Source: Anabaena azotica FACHB-119 (lineage in GTDB: Bacteria > Cyanobacteriota > Cyanobacteriia > Cyanobacteriales > Nostocaceae). From it: 64,000 bases of DNA. The position numbers and the translations under genes are program-made. The stretch's first letter is position 1. The number at the start of each line of letters is the position of its first letter. The DNA lies in NCBI RefSeq assembly GCF_014697625.1, contig NZ_JACJSG010000002.1:217249-281248 (forward strand). The letters are read 5' to 3'. Below the pieces are notes generated by a model. That model saw nothing but the letters and a program-made list of their open reading frames with translations. It did no database searches and had not been told where the DNA came from. Below, in pieces: positions 29,901 through 37,851 of the stretch.

Positions 29901-31172
29901 CCGATGATACTCCTAGTAATTGAAGATATTACCGAGCAGAAGCAACTAGAAGCGGAACGGACGCAACTTTTGGCACAAGAACAAGCAGCCCGTGAAGCCG
30001 CAGAGACAGCCAACCGCGCCAAAGATGAATTTTTATCAATTCTCTCCCACGAACTGCGAAACCCCCTCAACGCCATGCTGGGCTGGGCAAACCTACTCCG
30101 CACCCACGACATAGACGCAGCATCAGTAACTCAAGGATTAGAAGCCATCGAACGCAGCGCCCAAGCCCAAGCCAGCCTAATCAGTGACTTATTGGATATC
30201 TCCCGCATCAGTTCGGGTAGACTGCGGATGGATGCCCAAGTAGTCGAACTTGTACCGATTATTGAAGCAGCGATCGCCGTCGTCCGCCTAGCAGCAGAAG
30301 CCAAAAACATCCAAATTTACACCAACCTAGACTCCACACGCAAACCAATAGTAGGCGACCCCGTGCGCTTACAACAGGTGATTTGGAATTTACTTTCTAA
30401 CGCCATCAAATTCACCCCAGTCCGAGGGAGAATTGATGTCACCCTAGAATACACTTCCATAGAAGCCCAAATTCAAGTCAAAGACACAGGTCAAGGTATC
30501 ACACCTGACTTCCTCCCTCATATATTTGAACGCTTCCGTCAAGCCGATGGCAGCAGAACCCGCTCAAATCCAGGCTTAGGCTTAGGGCTTTCCATCGTCT
30601 GCCACTTAGTAGAACTCCACGGCGGTACAGTAGAAGCCACCAGCCCAGGCGAAGGCCAAGGCACAACCTTTACAATTCGCCTGCCATTACAAAGCATCCA
30701 GAGTCAGATGTCCTACCTCACCCCCAGCGAGTCATATACCTTTACCAGACCTGAATTATCCATTGATAACATTGCTTCATTGGCAGGGCTAAAGGTACTT
30801 GTGGTAGATGATGAAGCCGACATCCGCCAATTATTTAAGTTAATCCTCGAAGAATATGGTGTCGAAGTCACAACAGTTGCATCAGCCAGCGCCGCCCTAT
30901 CAACCCTGATGGCAAATCCCAACGGCTACGACGTACTCCTATCCGACATCGGTTTACCAGGAGAAGACGGTTACTCCCTCATGCGCCAAGTCAGGGCGCT
31001 AGATGCAGAAATTGGTGGACAAATCCCCGCCGCCGCCCTCACAGCCTATGCAGGTCAAGCAGAATATGCCGAAGCCTTAGCCGCCGGCTACCAAACCCAC
31101 ATCGCCAAACCCATCGACCCCTCGCAACTAGTGGCTTTGGTCGCATCCTTGACTGGGAGAGTGAGGAGGTGA
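26976..31172 (+). CDS. CheB-CheR-PAS-histidine kinase-receiver fusion
   Basis: 1398-residue multidomain signalling protein. Order: CheB esterase (about 25-210; GIGASAGG with Ser34, QH with His61, SGGDADGARG), CheR methyltransferase (about 225-500; RRMILYKL, AGCSTGEE, TCRNVLIYL), PAS-like region (about 530-650), a coiled coil of near-repeated heptads (EELQSTNEELETAKEE type, about 670-755), two PAS domains (about 760-985), HisKA (SHELRNPL), HATPase (NLLSNAIKF, DTGQGI, GLGLGL) and receiver (VVDDEAD, SDIGLPGEDG, AKPIDP). It is soluble, with no membrane segment. It equals, in one chain, the products of the operon at 493-3,939. Input unknown. Alone on the plus strand. Confidence 0.92.
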   Translation: MNSRRSKKSQSNTPDGEQQGNENQSFPIVGIGASAGGLEAFTQLLSHLPSDTGMGFVLIQHLSPNQKSILAEILANTTQMPVEQAQNDMVVEPNHVYVIPPNVMLTISGGKLQLSPRQQVRGHVMSVDTFFFSLAEDQGSKAIGIVLSGGDADGARGLEVIKEAGGITFAQCEDTAQVSSMPKTAVASGQVDFVLRPQEIAQELAKLSRHPYVSRSSKGKSAEVLPKAGDALATIFNLLKAATGVDFHQYKETTLKRRILRRMILYKLERLEDYVSYLQEHSEEVKALSQDVLINVTSFFRDPEAFDALKTKVFPKIIKEHNANFPIRVWVAGCSTGEEAYSIAICLLEYLHNQGINKPIQIFATDINESAIEKARIGIYKHNQLIDVSRDRLQCFFVSIDDGYQISKPVRELCVFAKQNLIGDPPFSHLDLITCRNVLIYLSSAVQKKLLPIFHYGLNSTGFLMLGTSETVGEFTELFTLIDRKYKLYSRKLGNTTLGIDLVGNNQPSETVQLPQPRSEEAWNDLEMAKVADQIVLDQFAPVGVIIDSELEILQFRGQTSPYLQPPSGRPSFNLLKMAREELRLDLRTTFHQARKRNLAVRKQGIQIADGDRLKLVQIDILPFNPPNTTKRYFLVMFTDMGPLTSPMLDVAKTPTAIRKRKPTDEEKEINHIRQELATTKEYLQSIIEEQQATNQDLRAANEEILSSNEELQSTNEELETAKEEIQATNEELNTINDELQRRNLESSQVNNDLQNLLSSINIPILMLGGDLRIRRFTPVAERIFNLIPSDVGRRFSDINHNLNIPDLEQQILCVINTLNFKAQEIQDHEGHWYDLRIRPYRTVENKIDGAVVVLVDIDDLKRSARQITAARDYAEAIVATVRESLIVLDTELKVITANQFFYEKFHVSPEETEQQLIYEIGNGQWDIPELRSLLEDILPHQSQFQNLAIEHEFEEIGRKIMRLNARKLSHIHDAPMILLVIEDITEQKQLEAERTQLLAQEQAAREAAETANRAKDEFLSILSHELRNPLNAMLGWANLLRTHDIDAASVTQGLEAIERSAQAQASLISDLLDISRISSGRLRMDAQVVELVPIIEAAIAVVRLAAEAKNIQIYTNLDSTRKPIVGDPVRLQQVIWNLLSNAIKFTPVRGRIDVTLEYTSIEAQIQVKDTGQGITPDFLPHIFERFRQADGSRTRSNPGLGLGLSIVCHLVELHGGTVEATSPGEGQGTTFTIRLPLQSIQSQMSYLTPSESYTFTRPELSIDNIASLAGLKVLVVDDEADIRQLFKLILEEYGVEVTTVASASAALSTLMANPNGYDVLLSDIGLPGEDGYSLMRQVRALDAEIGGQIPAAALTAYAGQAEYAEALAAGYQTHIAKPIDPSQLVALVASLTGRVRR

Positions 31173-31379
31173 GGGACTGGGGAAAAGGGAAAGGGGGAAG
31201 GGGAAGGGGGAAAGGGGAAAGGGGAAGGGGGAAGGGGGAAAGAAACTAACGATAACTGATAACTGATAACTGATAACTGATAACTGATAACTGATAACTG
31301 ACAACTGACAACTGACTAATGACTAAAGATATCATTTTTAGATACAATCAATATTCCGCGCTTCCTCATTCAAACCGCT
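31173..31379. repeat. GGGGAAAGG and AACTGAT repeat runs
   Basis: Bases ~31,178-31,240 are purine-only GGGGAAAGG-type repeats; 31,248-31,318 are ACTGATA/ACTGACA heptamers. The remainder (31,320-31,379) should hold the moeB promoter and leader; none was resolved. Confidence 0.75.
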
Positions 31380-32552
31380 ATGCTTAATCCTAATCTGGAA
31401 GAAATCCAGTTGACCAAAGACGACTATGAACGCTACTCCCGGCATTTAATTTTGCCGGAAGTGGGTATGGAAGGACAAAAACGCCTTAAGGCCGCCAGTG
31501 TTTTATGTATCGGTACTGGCGGACTAGGTTCACCATTATTGTTATATTTAGCAGCCGCAGGTATTGGACGCATCGGTATTGTTGATTTCGATGTGGTTGA
31601 TACTTCCAACTTACAACGCCAAGTAATTCACGGCACATCCTGGGTAGGTAAACCCAAGATTGAATCGGCAAAAAACCGTATCCATGAGATTAACCCCTAC
31701 TGCCAGGTTGACCTCTACGAAACTCGCCTGAGTTCGGAAAATGCCCTAGATATCGTCAAGGATTACGATATTGTAGTGGATGGTACAGATAACTTCCCTA
31801 CCAGATATCTAGTTAACGATGCTTGTGTATTGTTGAACAAGCCCAACGTTTACGGTTCGATTTTCCGCTTTGAAGGACAAGCAACGGTATTTAATTACGA
31901 AGGCGGGCCGAACTACCGCGACTTGTACCCAGAACCACCACCACCAGGATTAGTCCCTTCCTGTGCCGAAGGTGGGGTATTAGGTATACTACCAGGAATT
32001 ATTGGTGTGATTCAAGCAACGGAAACAGTTAAAATTATTTTAGGTAAGGGTAATACCCTCAGTGGCAGATTGTTGCTGTACAACGCCTTAGATATGACAT
32101 TCCGCGAGTTGAAATTGCGTCCGAACCCCGAACGCCCAGTCATTGAAAAGCTGATAGACTATGAGCAATTCTGCGGTATTCCTCAAGCCAAAGCAGCAGA
32201 GGCGCAACAACAGCAAGAAATCCAAGAAATGACAGTTACACAACTCAAGGAATTGCTGGATAGTGGGGCGAAGGATTTTGTGCTGCTAGATGTGCGTAAC
32301 CCCAACGAATACGAAATAGCCAAAATTCCCGGTTCGATATTAGTGCCTTTACCAGAGATTGAAAATGGTCATGGTGTAGCCAAAGTCAAAGAAGCACTCA
32401 ATGGACACCGCTTAATTGCTCATTGTAAAATGGGCGGGCGATCAGCTAAAGCTCTAGCTATCCTCAAAGAATCGGGTATTGTGGGGACTAACGTTAAAGG
32501 CGGAATTACCGCTTGGAGTCGTGAAGTAGACCCTTCAGTTCCAGAGTATTAA
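31380..32552 (+). CDS. moeB: MoeB/ThiF-type adenylyltransferase with C-terminal rhodanese domain
   Basis: E1-like enzyme that adenylates the C-terminus of a small sulfur carrier (MoaD or ThiS type) for molybdopterin or thiamine synthesis. The N-terminal half has YSRHLILPEVGMEGQ and nucleotide loop IGTGGLGSP, then DFDVVDTSNLQRQ and DGTDNFPTRY. A rhodanese domain follows (about 280-390), with active-site IAHCKMGGRSAKAL, probably donating sulfur. This fused form (390 residues) is the usual cyanobacterial type and resembles eukaryotic MOCS3, so it may also serve tRNA thiolation. Monocistronic. Confidence 0.9.
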   Translation: MLNPNLEEIQLTKDDYERYSRHLILPEVGMEGQKRLKAASVLCIGTGGLGSPLLLYLAAAGIGRIGIVDFDVVDTSNLQRQVIHGTSWVGKPKIESAKNRIHEINPYCQVDLYETRLSSENALDIVKDYDIVVDGTDNFPTRYLVNDACVLLNKPNVYGSIFRFEGQATVFNYEGGPNYRDLYPEPPPPGLVPSCAEGGVLGILPGIIGVIQATETVKIILGKGNTLSGRLLLYNALDMTFRELKLRPNPERPVIEKLIDYEQFCGIPQAKAAEAQQQQEIQEMTVTQLKELLDSGAKDFVLLDVRNPNEYEIAKIPGSILVPLPEIENGHGVAKVKEALNGHRLIAHCKMGGRSAKALAILKESGIVGTNVKGGITAWSREVDPSVPEY

Positions 32553-32721
32553 ATCGAATAAATGTAGAGAATTAGGACTTAAGCAACTGGCACATGGGGT
32601 AGTGGACTGGCAAGACTAAACTTGTGCATTAGCCAAAAACCTAATATCTTATACCAATTCCAAGAATCTTGACAACACATCCAATATCTGTAGGGGCGCA
32701 CAGCAGTGCATTAGTGTCAAC

Positions 32722-32946
32722 TTAAGGAGCATCAGCCCAAACAAGAGCCGAGCGCGAGTGAATTTGACGATGACGTTTGCGCTCGGCTTTAAGCAAACCA
32801 AAAAGCTTGTAATGGGAAACTAGATAATCAACAACATCATTAGTTTCGCCACGGAAAACAGCCGCAGCAAAGTAATACAAACTGCGAAAGACCATCTCCA
32901 CAGAAATACGTTCAAGTGGCTGAGACAGTGCGAGAGTGCTTCGCAC
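32722..32946 (-). pseudogene. C-terminal fragment of a transposase, probably IS4-like
   Basis: About 74 codons reading QPLERISVEMVFRSLYYFAAAV then GETNDVVDYLVSHYKLFGLLKAERKRHRQ. This resembles the C-terminal end of IS4-type transposases in cyanobacteria. The catalytic core is absent and no second end was found; TGTCAACTTAAGG at ~32,715 may be one surviving terminus. The family call is from memory and moderately sure. Confidence 0.45.
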
Positions 32947-33253
32947 AAGCTACGCGATCGCTATCTGAGGAGATAAATGGTTGAGAACAGTGTAGAAAAT
33001 CACAGTGGCAAAGATTTGAATCTGAACCCCGTTACGGTCACCAACTCAGATGTAAGCCAGACCCAAAAGTCGTTTAGTCATTTTATTTTCGCTCAATCAC
33101 CGCAATTAGTAAATAATGTCTAGTTGCTCAACAGTCATGTCTTAACTGTGAGATTGGCAAGCGCATAACTATATTTTAAGCTTAGTGAGAGGATGAGCGA
33201 TCGCATTTTGGGTGGGGGTGGCGATCGCCATCATCTTTACGAAGGTAATGCTT

Positions 33254-33310
33254 AAACTAAACAGTTTAGTTTGTTATTGGTTTTCTGCTTGACTGGTCAA
33301 GCAGAAAACC
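33254..33310. promoter_or_regulatory. 19-base operator-like palindrome followed by a perfect 15-bp hairpin
   Basis: AAACTAAAC-A-GTTTAGTTT (33,254-33,272) is a perfect odd palindrome, the style of TetR-family operators. Seven bases later GGTTTTCTGCTTGAC (33,279-33,293) and its exact complement (33,296-33,310) form a stem with TG between. The nearest gene start is ~350 bases away and no regulator gene is adjacent. Confidence 0.4.
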
Positions 33311-33661
33311 ACCTCATTGATAGCTACTTAAGGGCAAGCATTAATTGTAATTATTGTTTTGAACAAAAATAGTATTTGATTCGTGATGTCAATAAATATA
33401 CAGTAAAACTAGGTTTTTCAAGTATAGTAGTGGTCAGACAGCTTAGGATAATGACAAATCTTAAGAAGGTGGCTGTAACAGCTATCCGTAGCAGACTTGT
33501 TCTCACCAGGATAGCAGCCGCCATATTAAACAATTCCCCATTATAACGAGAAATTCTCATCACATTACTAGATTCAACCTCATTTTGAGGTTGGTAGTTT
33601 TGCTGCTGTGAGTCCAACAAAATATTAAATTTTATACATTTATTCAAGTAGAGAATTATTT

Positions 33662-34498
33662 ATGAACATCTTAGAATTTTCCCTGCTAGTTTGTATTGGC
33701 TCGTTCATGGCCGGCTTTTTAGGGTCGTTGACTGGGTTAGGAGGTGGAGTAGTTATTGTTCCCTTATTAACTTCAGTATTTGGAGTTGATATTCGATATG
33801 CTATTGGTGCTTCACTAGTGTCTGTAATTGCTACCTCCTGCGCTGCTGCATCTACATATATTAAGAAAGGCTATACCAACCTCCGACTAGGAATGTTTTT
33901 AGAAGTAGCAACAATAACTGGAGCCTTAATCGGAGCTTTGATTGCTTCTTTTATTTCTGTCAAAGCACTCACAGTCGTACTGGCAATTGTGCTACTATAT
34001 TCAGCTTACTTATCTGGAAAACCCAAAGAAGAACACACTGATACTCATTCACCCGACCCCATAGCAACTAATCTCAGACTCAATAGTACATACCCAAATG
34101 CTGAAGGACTAATGTCTTACCAAGTTAATAGTGTACCAGCAGGATTTAGCATCATGTTGATAGCTGGGGTGCTTTCCGGTCTACTGGGTATTGGTTCAGG
34201 CGCATTCAAAGTTCTAGCAATGGATCAAGCTATGGGTTTGCCGTTTAAAGTTTCTACAAGCACCAGTAATTTTATGATCGGTGTAACGGCAGCAGCATCA
34301 ACAGGCGTTTACCTAGCATGGGGTTATATTGAGCCAGGACTAACAATGCCCGTAATGTTGGGTGTATTGCCTGGAGCCTTATTAGGGGCAAAAGTTTTAG
34401 TAGGAGCTAAGACTCATATTTTAAGAAGCATCTTTAGCGTTGTACTTGTATTAATGTCATTGAAGATGGTTTACAACAGTTTAGCAGGGGGATTTTGA
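33662..34498 (+). CDS. TauE/SafE-family membrane transporter
   Basis: 278-residue integral membrane protein of the TauE/SafE (DUF81) family, which includes exporters of sulfite and other sulfur-containing anions. N-terminal repeat reads GSFMAGFLGSLTGLGGGVVIVPLL and the second half repeats the theme (AGVLSGLLGIGSGAFKV), the inverted two-fold layout typical of the family, with about eight membrane helices. The next gene (DUF1634) starts one base after its stop, a pairing often seen with TauE proteins. Substrate unknown. Confidence 0.85.
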   Translation: MNILEFSLLVCIGSFMAGFLGSLTGLGGGVVIVPLLTSVFGVDIRYAIGASLVSVIATSCAAASTYIKKGYTNLRLGMFLEVATITGALIGALIASFISVKALTVVLAIVLLYSAYLSGKPKEEHTDTHSPDPIATNLRLNSTYPNAEGLMSYQVNSVPAGFSIMLIAGVLSGLLGIGSGAFKVLAMDQAMGLPFKVSTSTSNFMIGVTAAASTGVYLAWGYIEPGLTMPVMLGVLPGALLGAKVLVGAKTHILRSIFSVVLVLMSLKMVYNSLAGGF

Positions 34499-34499
34499 A

Positions 34500-35012
34500 A
34501 TGCGTCTATTCGATTTTAATCACCAGGATTCTTTTACCGTACCTAGCTTTAACAGTGACGAGAATGATCAACAAAACATCACTAAATCTGCGTTAACAGA
34601 AGTACAATCATTCCAAAATGGTAATAATGAGTATACGAAAAACGAGAACGAGCAGCAATTGGAACTATTGATTGGCAATCTATTAAAATATGGCGTGATT
34701 ATTGCTTGCTCTACAGTGTTAGTAGGTGGAGTTTTATACTTAGCTCAATGTGGTTTAGAGCCTGCGGAGTACCAATTTTATCAAGGACAACCATCACTGT
34801 TATATTGTCCAAGGCTTTTGTGGCGAGGCATTTTGTCAGGTAGTCATAATAGCATCATTGTATTGGGACTTCTACTACTAATTGCTATTCCTGTCGTTCG
34901 CATTGTGCTTTCCCTGTTTACTTTTATCAAACAACGAGATTTTACCTACACAATTATGACATTTCTAGCCCTCTCTGGGCTAATTTATAGCTTTATTGGA
35001 GCCTATTACTAA
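34500..35012 (+). CDS. DUF1634-type membrane protein
   Basis: 170 residues. A polar N-terminal ~55 residues (rich in Asn/Gln/Glu) precedes three membrane segments: ~63-83 (YGVIIACSTVLVGGVLYLA), ~118-137 (SIIVLGLLLLIAIPVVRIVL) and ~150-168. DUF1634 proteins usually sit beside TauE-family genes, as here, and are taken to be partners of the transporter. Role unknown. Confidence 0.75.
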   Translation: MRLFDFNHQDSFTVPSFNSDENDQQNITKSALTEVQSFQNGNNEYTKNENEQQLELLIGNLLKYGVIIACSTVLVGGVLYLAQCGLEPAEYQFYQGQPSLLYCPRLLWRGILSGSHNSIIVLGLLLLIAIPVVRIVLSLFTFIKQRDFTYTIMTFLALSGLIYSFIGAYY

Positions 35013-35089
35013 GATTTTGGACAATTAAACTTTGTCAAAAAAAATCAAGTTTTGAGTAAAAAATGTGTAACTCTCAAAGGAGATTAACT

Positions 35090-35701
35090 ATGAAACTTTT
35101 GAAAATCGCTCTTGTAGTTTTAGTCATGTTAGTTAACTTAGTAATTGCCCCGCCTTCCTGGGCAGATCCTAATTACCAAGAAAACCCTGATTACATTGAA
35201 GTGACAAAAACTCTTAAGAACTTACTCTCAAACGCGCAAGGTACTATTCCAGAAGATGTCCAACGCCAAATTAGTGAATTAAAGTTTCAAAAAGACGCTA
35301 TCAAGTCAGGACTCAATTGGGGGCAATGCCGCAATGAAACTGGTGGAAATCTCGCGATTTATGGTACTGGTAGTGAGGAGTCCGAGGAGTCGGAAAAAAG
35401 TCTAATTCAATTCTTAGCAGACGGTCAAACCACACCAGAACAATGGGATTGTCAAGGTGTTTATTTCCCTGGTGATGTCAAGGTTTCAGGATTGGAAAAA
35501 ACTGGTGCTGTTGCTATCAAGGTAATGGATGGTACGCAACTTTTAGTGAAGAAAGACCCAGACAGTTCTGAATTGAAATTAAATCTTCCATCTGTCACAA
35601 TCGTTAATCCAGAAGAAAGTAACTGGTTGATTCCCAATATATCGCAAGCGTTTGTTGATTCCCGTATTCCTAATCAATTTAGTGGTGGTGACAATGGTTA
35701 A
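35090..35701 (+). CDS. Secreted protein of unknown function, paralogue 1
   Basis: 203 residues from ATG 35,090, chosen because AAAGGAGATTAACT gives a strong ribosome binding site; an upstream in-frame ATG at 35,063 would add nine residues and spoil the signal peptide. Signal peptide MKLLKIALVVLVMLVNLVIA with cleavage near PSWA-DP. The mature protein has NPDYIEVTKTLKNLL, WGQCRNETG and WDCQGVYFPGDVKV, with two cysteines that could bridge, and SQAFVDSRIPNQF at the C-terminus. Clearly homologous to the gene at 36,272-36,886. Likely periplasmic. No family recognised. Confidence 0.75.
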   Translation: MKLLKIALVVLVMLVNLVIAPPSWADPNYQENPDYIEVTKTLKNLLSNAQGTIPEDVQRQISELKFQKDAIKSGLNWGQCRNETGGNLAIYGTGSEESEESEKSLIQFLADGQTTPEQWDCQGVYFPGDVKVSGLEKTGAVAIKVMDGTQLLVKKDPDSSELKLNLPSVTIVNPEESNWLIPNISQAFVDSRIPNQFSGGDNG

Positions 35702-35769
35702 ATAAAAGTTGTGCAGATGTCGATGAAAAAATTTTGAATAAGATTTTTCTGTAAACCACAACAGAAATT

Positions 35770-35806
35770 GAAAGCAGGATTGTTTTGCAACTTTAGTCCT
35801 GCTTTC
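35770..35806 (+). terminator. Probable terminator after paralogue 1
   Basis: GAAAGCAGGA (35,770-35,779) and TCCTGCTTTC (35,797-35,806) are perfect 10-base arms around a 17-base loop. The following T content is modest, so termination strength is uncertain. Confidence 0.5.
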
Positions 35807-35847
35807 TGCTTGTCTAAGAGGTTATTTATAAAGTAAATATTAAGTAG

Positions 35848-35910
35848 GGTGTGTTACGGCTATGTCAAGATTTGAGCGTTGGCGAAATTATGAACTAGCC
35901 GTAACGCACC
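35848..35910. repeat. Inverted-repeat element GGTGTGTTACGGCTA
   Basis: Arms of 15 bases with one mismatch (35,848-35,862 and 35,896-35,910). A further GGTGCGTTAAGCGC follows. Together with A/T-rich sequence it fills the 570-base gap 35,702-36,271; no gene was seen there, and the promoter of paralogue 2 presumably lies in 36,100-36,260. Confidence 0.6.
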
Positions 35911-36271
35911 AGCAAATACGGTGCGTTAAGCGCTGCTTTAAAGCACCCGACAATTTAAGGTTTACGTTATAAATCATCTCTAAAAATGTGATTGCTATAT
36001 ACTTTGAGAGATTATTGTAAATAGGAATTGGGAGAGTTATTATCACAATTTCTGATGTTTAAAGAACAATAAAAACTCAGAATTAGAATTTATTTACTCT
36101 CATCAATTATTTTAGTTTATCAATTTAAAAATAAATAATATTTGATTTTATCCAGTTATAAACCTAAAGTAAAACTAGCCTAAAAAACAGATAACACAGA
36201 CAGACCTAAGCCAAAACATAACCAACAAATTTAAATAAAGAGGCCAAGGTCAGCAGTAGAAGGAGACAACT

Positions 36272-36886
36272 ATGAAATTTCTAAAAGTAGCTCTTGTAGT
36301 TACAGTAATATTGGTTAACTGGGTTTTTGCCCAGCCTTCTTGGGCAGATAAACCCAATTTCACCAAAAATCCTGATTACATCGAAGTTACCAAGACTATC
36401 AAAAAATTGCAGGAAAATACGCAAGGTACTGTATCAGAAGATGTACAAAGCCAAATTGACGAATTGCAGTTTCAAAAAGCCGCAATTGAGTCGGGGATGA
36501 CTTGGGGACAGTGCCGCAATCAAACTGGTAAAACTATAGCAATTTATGGGCCTGTACCTGAAGAGTCTAATTCTAAATATGACAATCAACTTTATTTCTT
36601 AGCAAACGATCAAACGACACCTGATGGATGGGATTGTCAGGGCGTTTATCTCCCAAAAGATGTCAAAGTAGCTTCCTTGGATAATACAGGTGCTGTAGCC
36701 GTTAAGGTAATGGATGGTACGCAACTTTCAGTGAAGAAAAATCCAGATACTTCAGAATTGGAATTAAATCAGCCATCTGCCAAAGTCATTAATCCTGATG
36801 AAAGTAAGTGGTTTATTCCAAATGTATCGCAAGCATTTGTTGATTCTCGCATTCCCAGCACATTTGCAACTGGCGAGAATGATTAA
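36272..36886 (+). CDS. Secreted protein of unknown function, paralogue 2
   Basis: 204 residues, signal peptide MKFLKVALVVTVILVNWVFA with probable cleavage after QPSWA. Mature part closely matches paralogue 1 along its length: NPDYIEVTKTIKKL, WGQCRNQTGKTIAIYG, WDCQGVYLPKDVKV, VKVMDGTQLSVKK and SQAFVDSRIPS. AGAAGGAGACAACT gives a good ribosome binding site. A local gene duplication is the simplest explanation. An imperfect hairpin (CATCTATC / GATAGATG, 36,903-36,929) follows the stop. Confidence 0.75.
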   Translation: MKFLKVALVVTVILVNWVFAQPSWADKPNFTKNPDYIEVTKTIKKLQENTQGTVSEDVQSQIDELQFQKAAIESGMTWGQCRNQTGKTIAIYGPVPEESNSKYDNQLYFLANDQTTPDGWDCQGVYLPKDVKVASLDNTGAVAVKVMDGTQLSVKKNPDTSELELNQPSAKVINPDESKWFIPNVSQAFVDSRIPSTFATGEND

Positions 36887-37063
36887 AGCGAAATTGTGAC
36901 AGCATCTATCAGCTCTACTGAGATAGATGTTGAGTTCCCCAGTGATCACTAGCGCAGAGGGTTGAAACTAAATTCTACATTACTCAAATTTCCGCCCCTG
37001 CTTTTCTATTCACAATTATCTGATTAACTTAAATTTTCACATGGTAATGATTGGAGAAACTGA

Positions 37064-37807
37064 ATGTTAGAACAAGTAACTACGCATTTAAGTACAGACT
37101 TTTCTCTAAAAACATTAGGAATTTTACTAGTACTAATTGCATTAGAAACTGTTCTGTCTGCTGACAATGCAGTTGCTTTAGCAGCAATAGCTCAAGATAT
37201 TGAAGACCCACAACAACAACGTCAAGCTTTAAATTGGGGATTAATCATTGCTTTTGTCTTACGGATTTCGTTACTTTTTACAGCAACATGGGTGATTCAG
37301 TTTTGGCAGTTTGAGTTAGGAGGGGCGCTTTACCTTTTATGGCTATCCGGTAAGCATTTTTGGAACTATTTTTTCCCAGACACAACAGAAGAAATTACTC
37401 ACTCTTCTCCAGATAAAAATTATCAATTTGGGCAAATCATTCTCTTAATTGCTTTAACAGATTTAGCGTTTTCTTTGGATAGTGTTACAGCCGCAGTTGC
37501 CGTTTCCAGCCAAACTTGGTTAGTTCTGATTGGTTGCATAATTGGTATTTTTACTCTGCGATTTATGGCTGGTTTATTTGTGCGCTGGCTGGCGGAATTT
37601 CCTTATTTACTTGATGCTGCTTATTTGACTGTATTTGGTGTTGGCACGAGATTGATGTTTAAAGCATTAATACCAGCCCATGCACCGCCTCAATGGATGA
37701 TGCTGACACTGATTGCAGTTCTATTCACCTGGGGATTTTCTAAGCGAGTTACACCAGAAGTTCAGGAAGTAGTAAATATTGATAGCTATGAAAAAAAAAG
37801 AACATAA
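37064..37807 (+). CDS. TerC-family integral membrane protein
   Basis: 247 residues with about seven membrane helices. The family motif is seen twice: LIALETVLSADNAVALAAIA and LIALTDLAFSLDSVTAAVAV, each with the conserved acidic residue pair. TerC proteins are tied to tellurite resistance, manganese export or loading of metalloproteins. First of three closely spaced genes (26 and 12 bases apart) with SPFH and CadD-like proteins, suggesting a membrane-stress or metal-ion function. Confidence 0.88.
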   Translation: MLEQVTTHLSTDFSLKTLGILLVLIALETVLSADNAVALAAIAQDIEDPQQQRQALNWGLIIAFVLRISLLFTATWVIQFWQFELGGALYLLWLSGKHFWNYFFPDTTEEITHSSPDKNYQFGQIILLIALTDLAFSLDSVTAAVAVSSQTWLVLIGCIIGIFTLRFMAGLFVRWLAEFPYLLDAAYLTVFGVGTRLMFKALIPAHAPPQWMMLTLIAVLFTWGFSKRVTPEVQEVVNIDSYEKKRT

Positions 37808-37851
37808 CCTCAAGTTACACAAATGACATTTCTGTGATGGAGAATAAAGTT

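Larger units (their letters stand above)
32553..33661. other. 1.1-kb gap with element fragments and palindromes
   Basis: No intact gene. In order: a degenerate half of the AGGACTTACGCAA element (32,571-32,637), a fragment of the GTAGGGGCGCACA repeat (32,655-32,705), a transposase fragment (32,722-32,946), two GCGATCGC-rich spots, then a 19-base palindrome and a perfect hairpin (33,254-33,310). 33,311-33,660 is A/T-rich and presumably contains the promoter of the TauE gene. Confidence 0.5.

Noticed and set aside
33351..33647. Minus-strand 98-codon frame upstream of the TauE gene
   Set aside because: A/T-rich, no start signal, and covers the likely promoter of the TauE gene.
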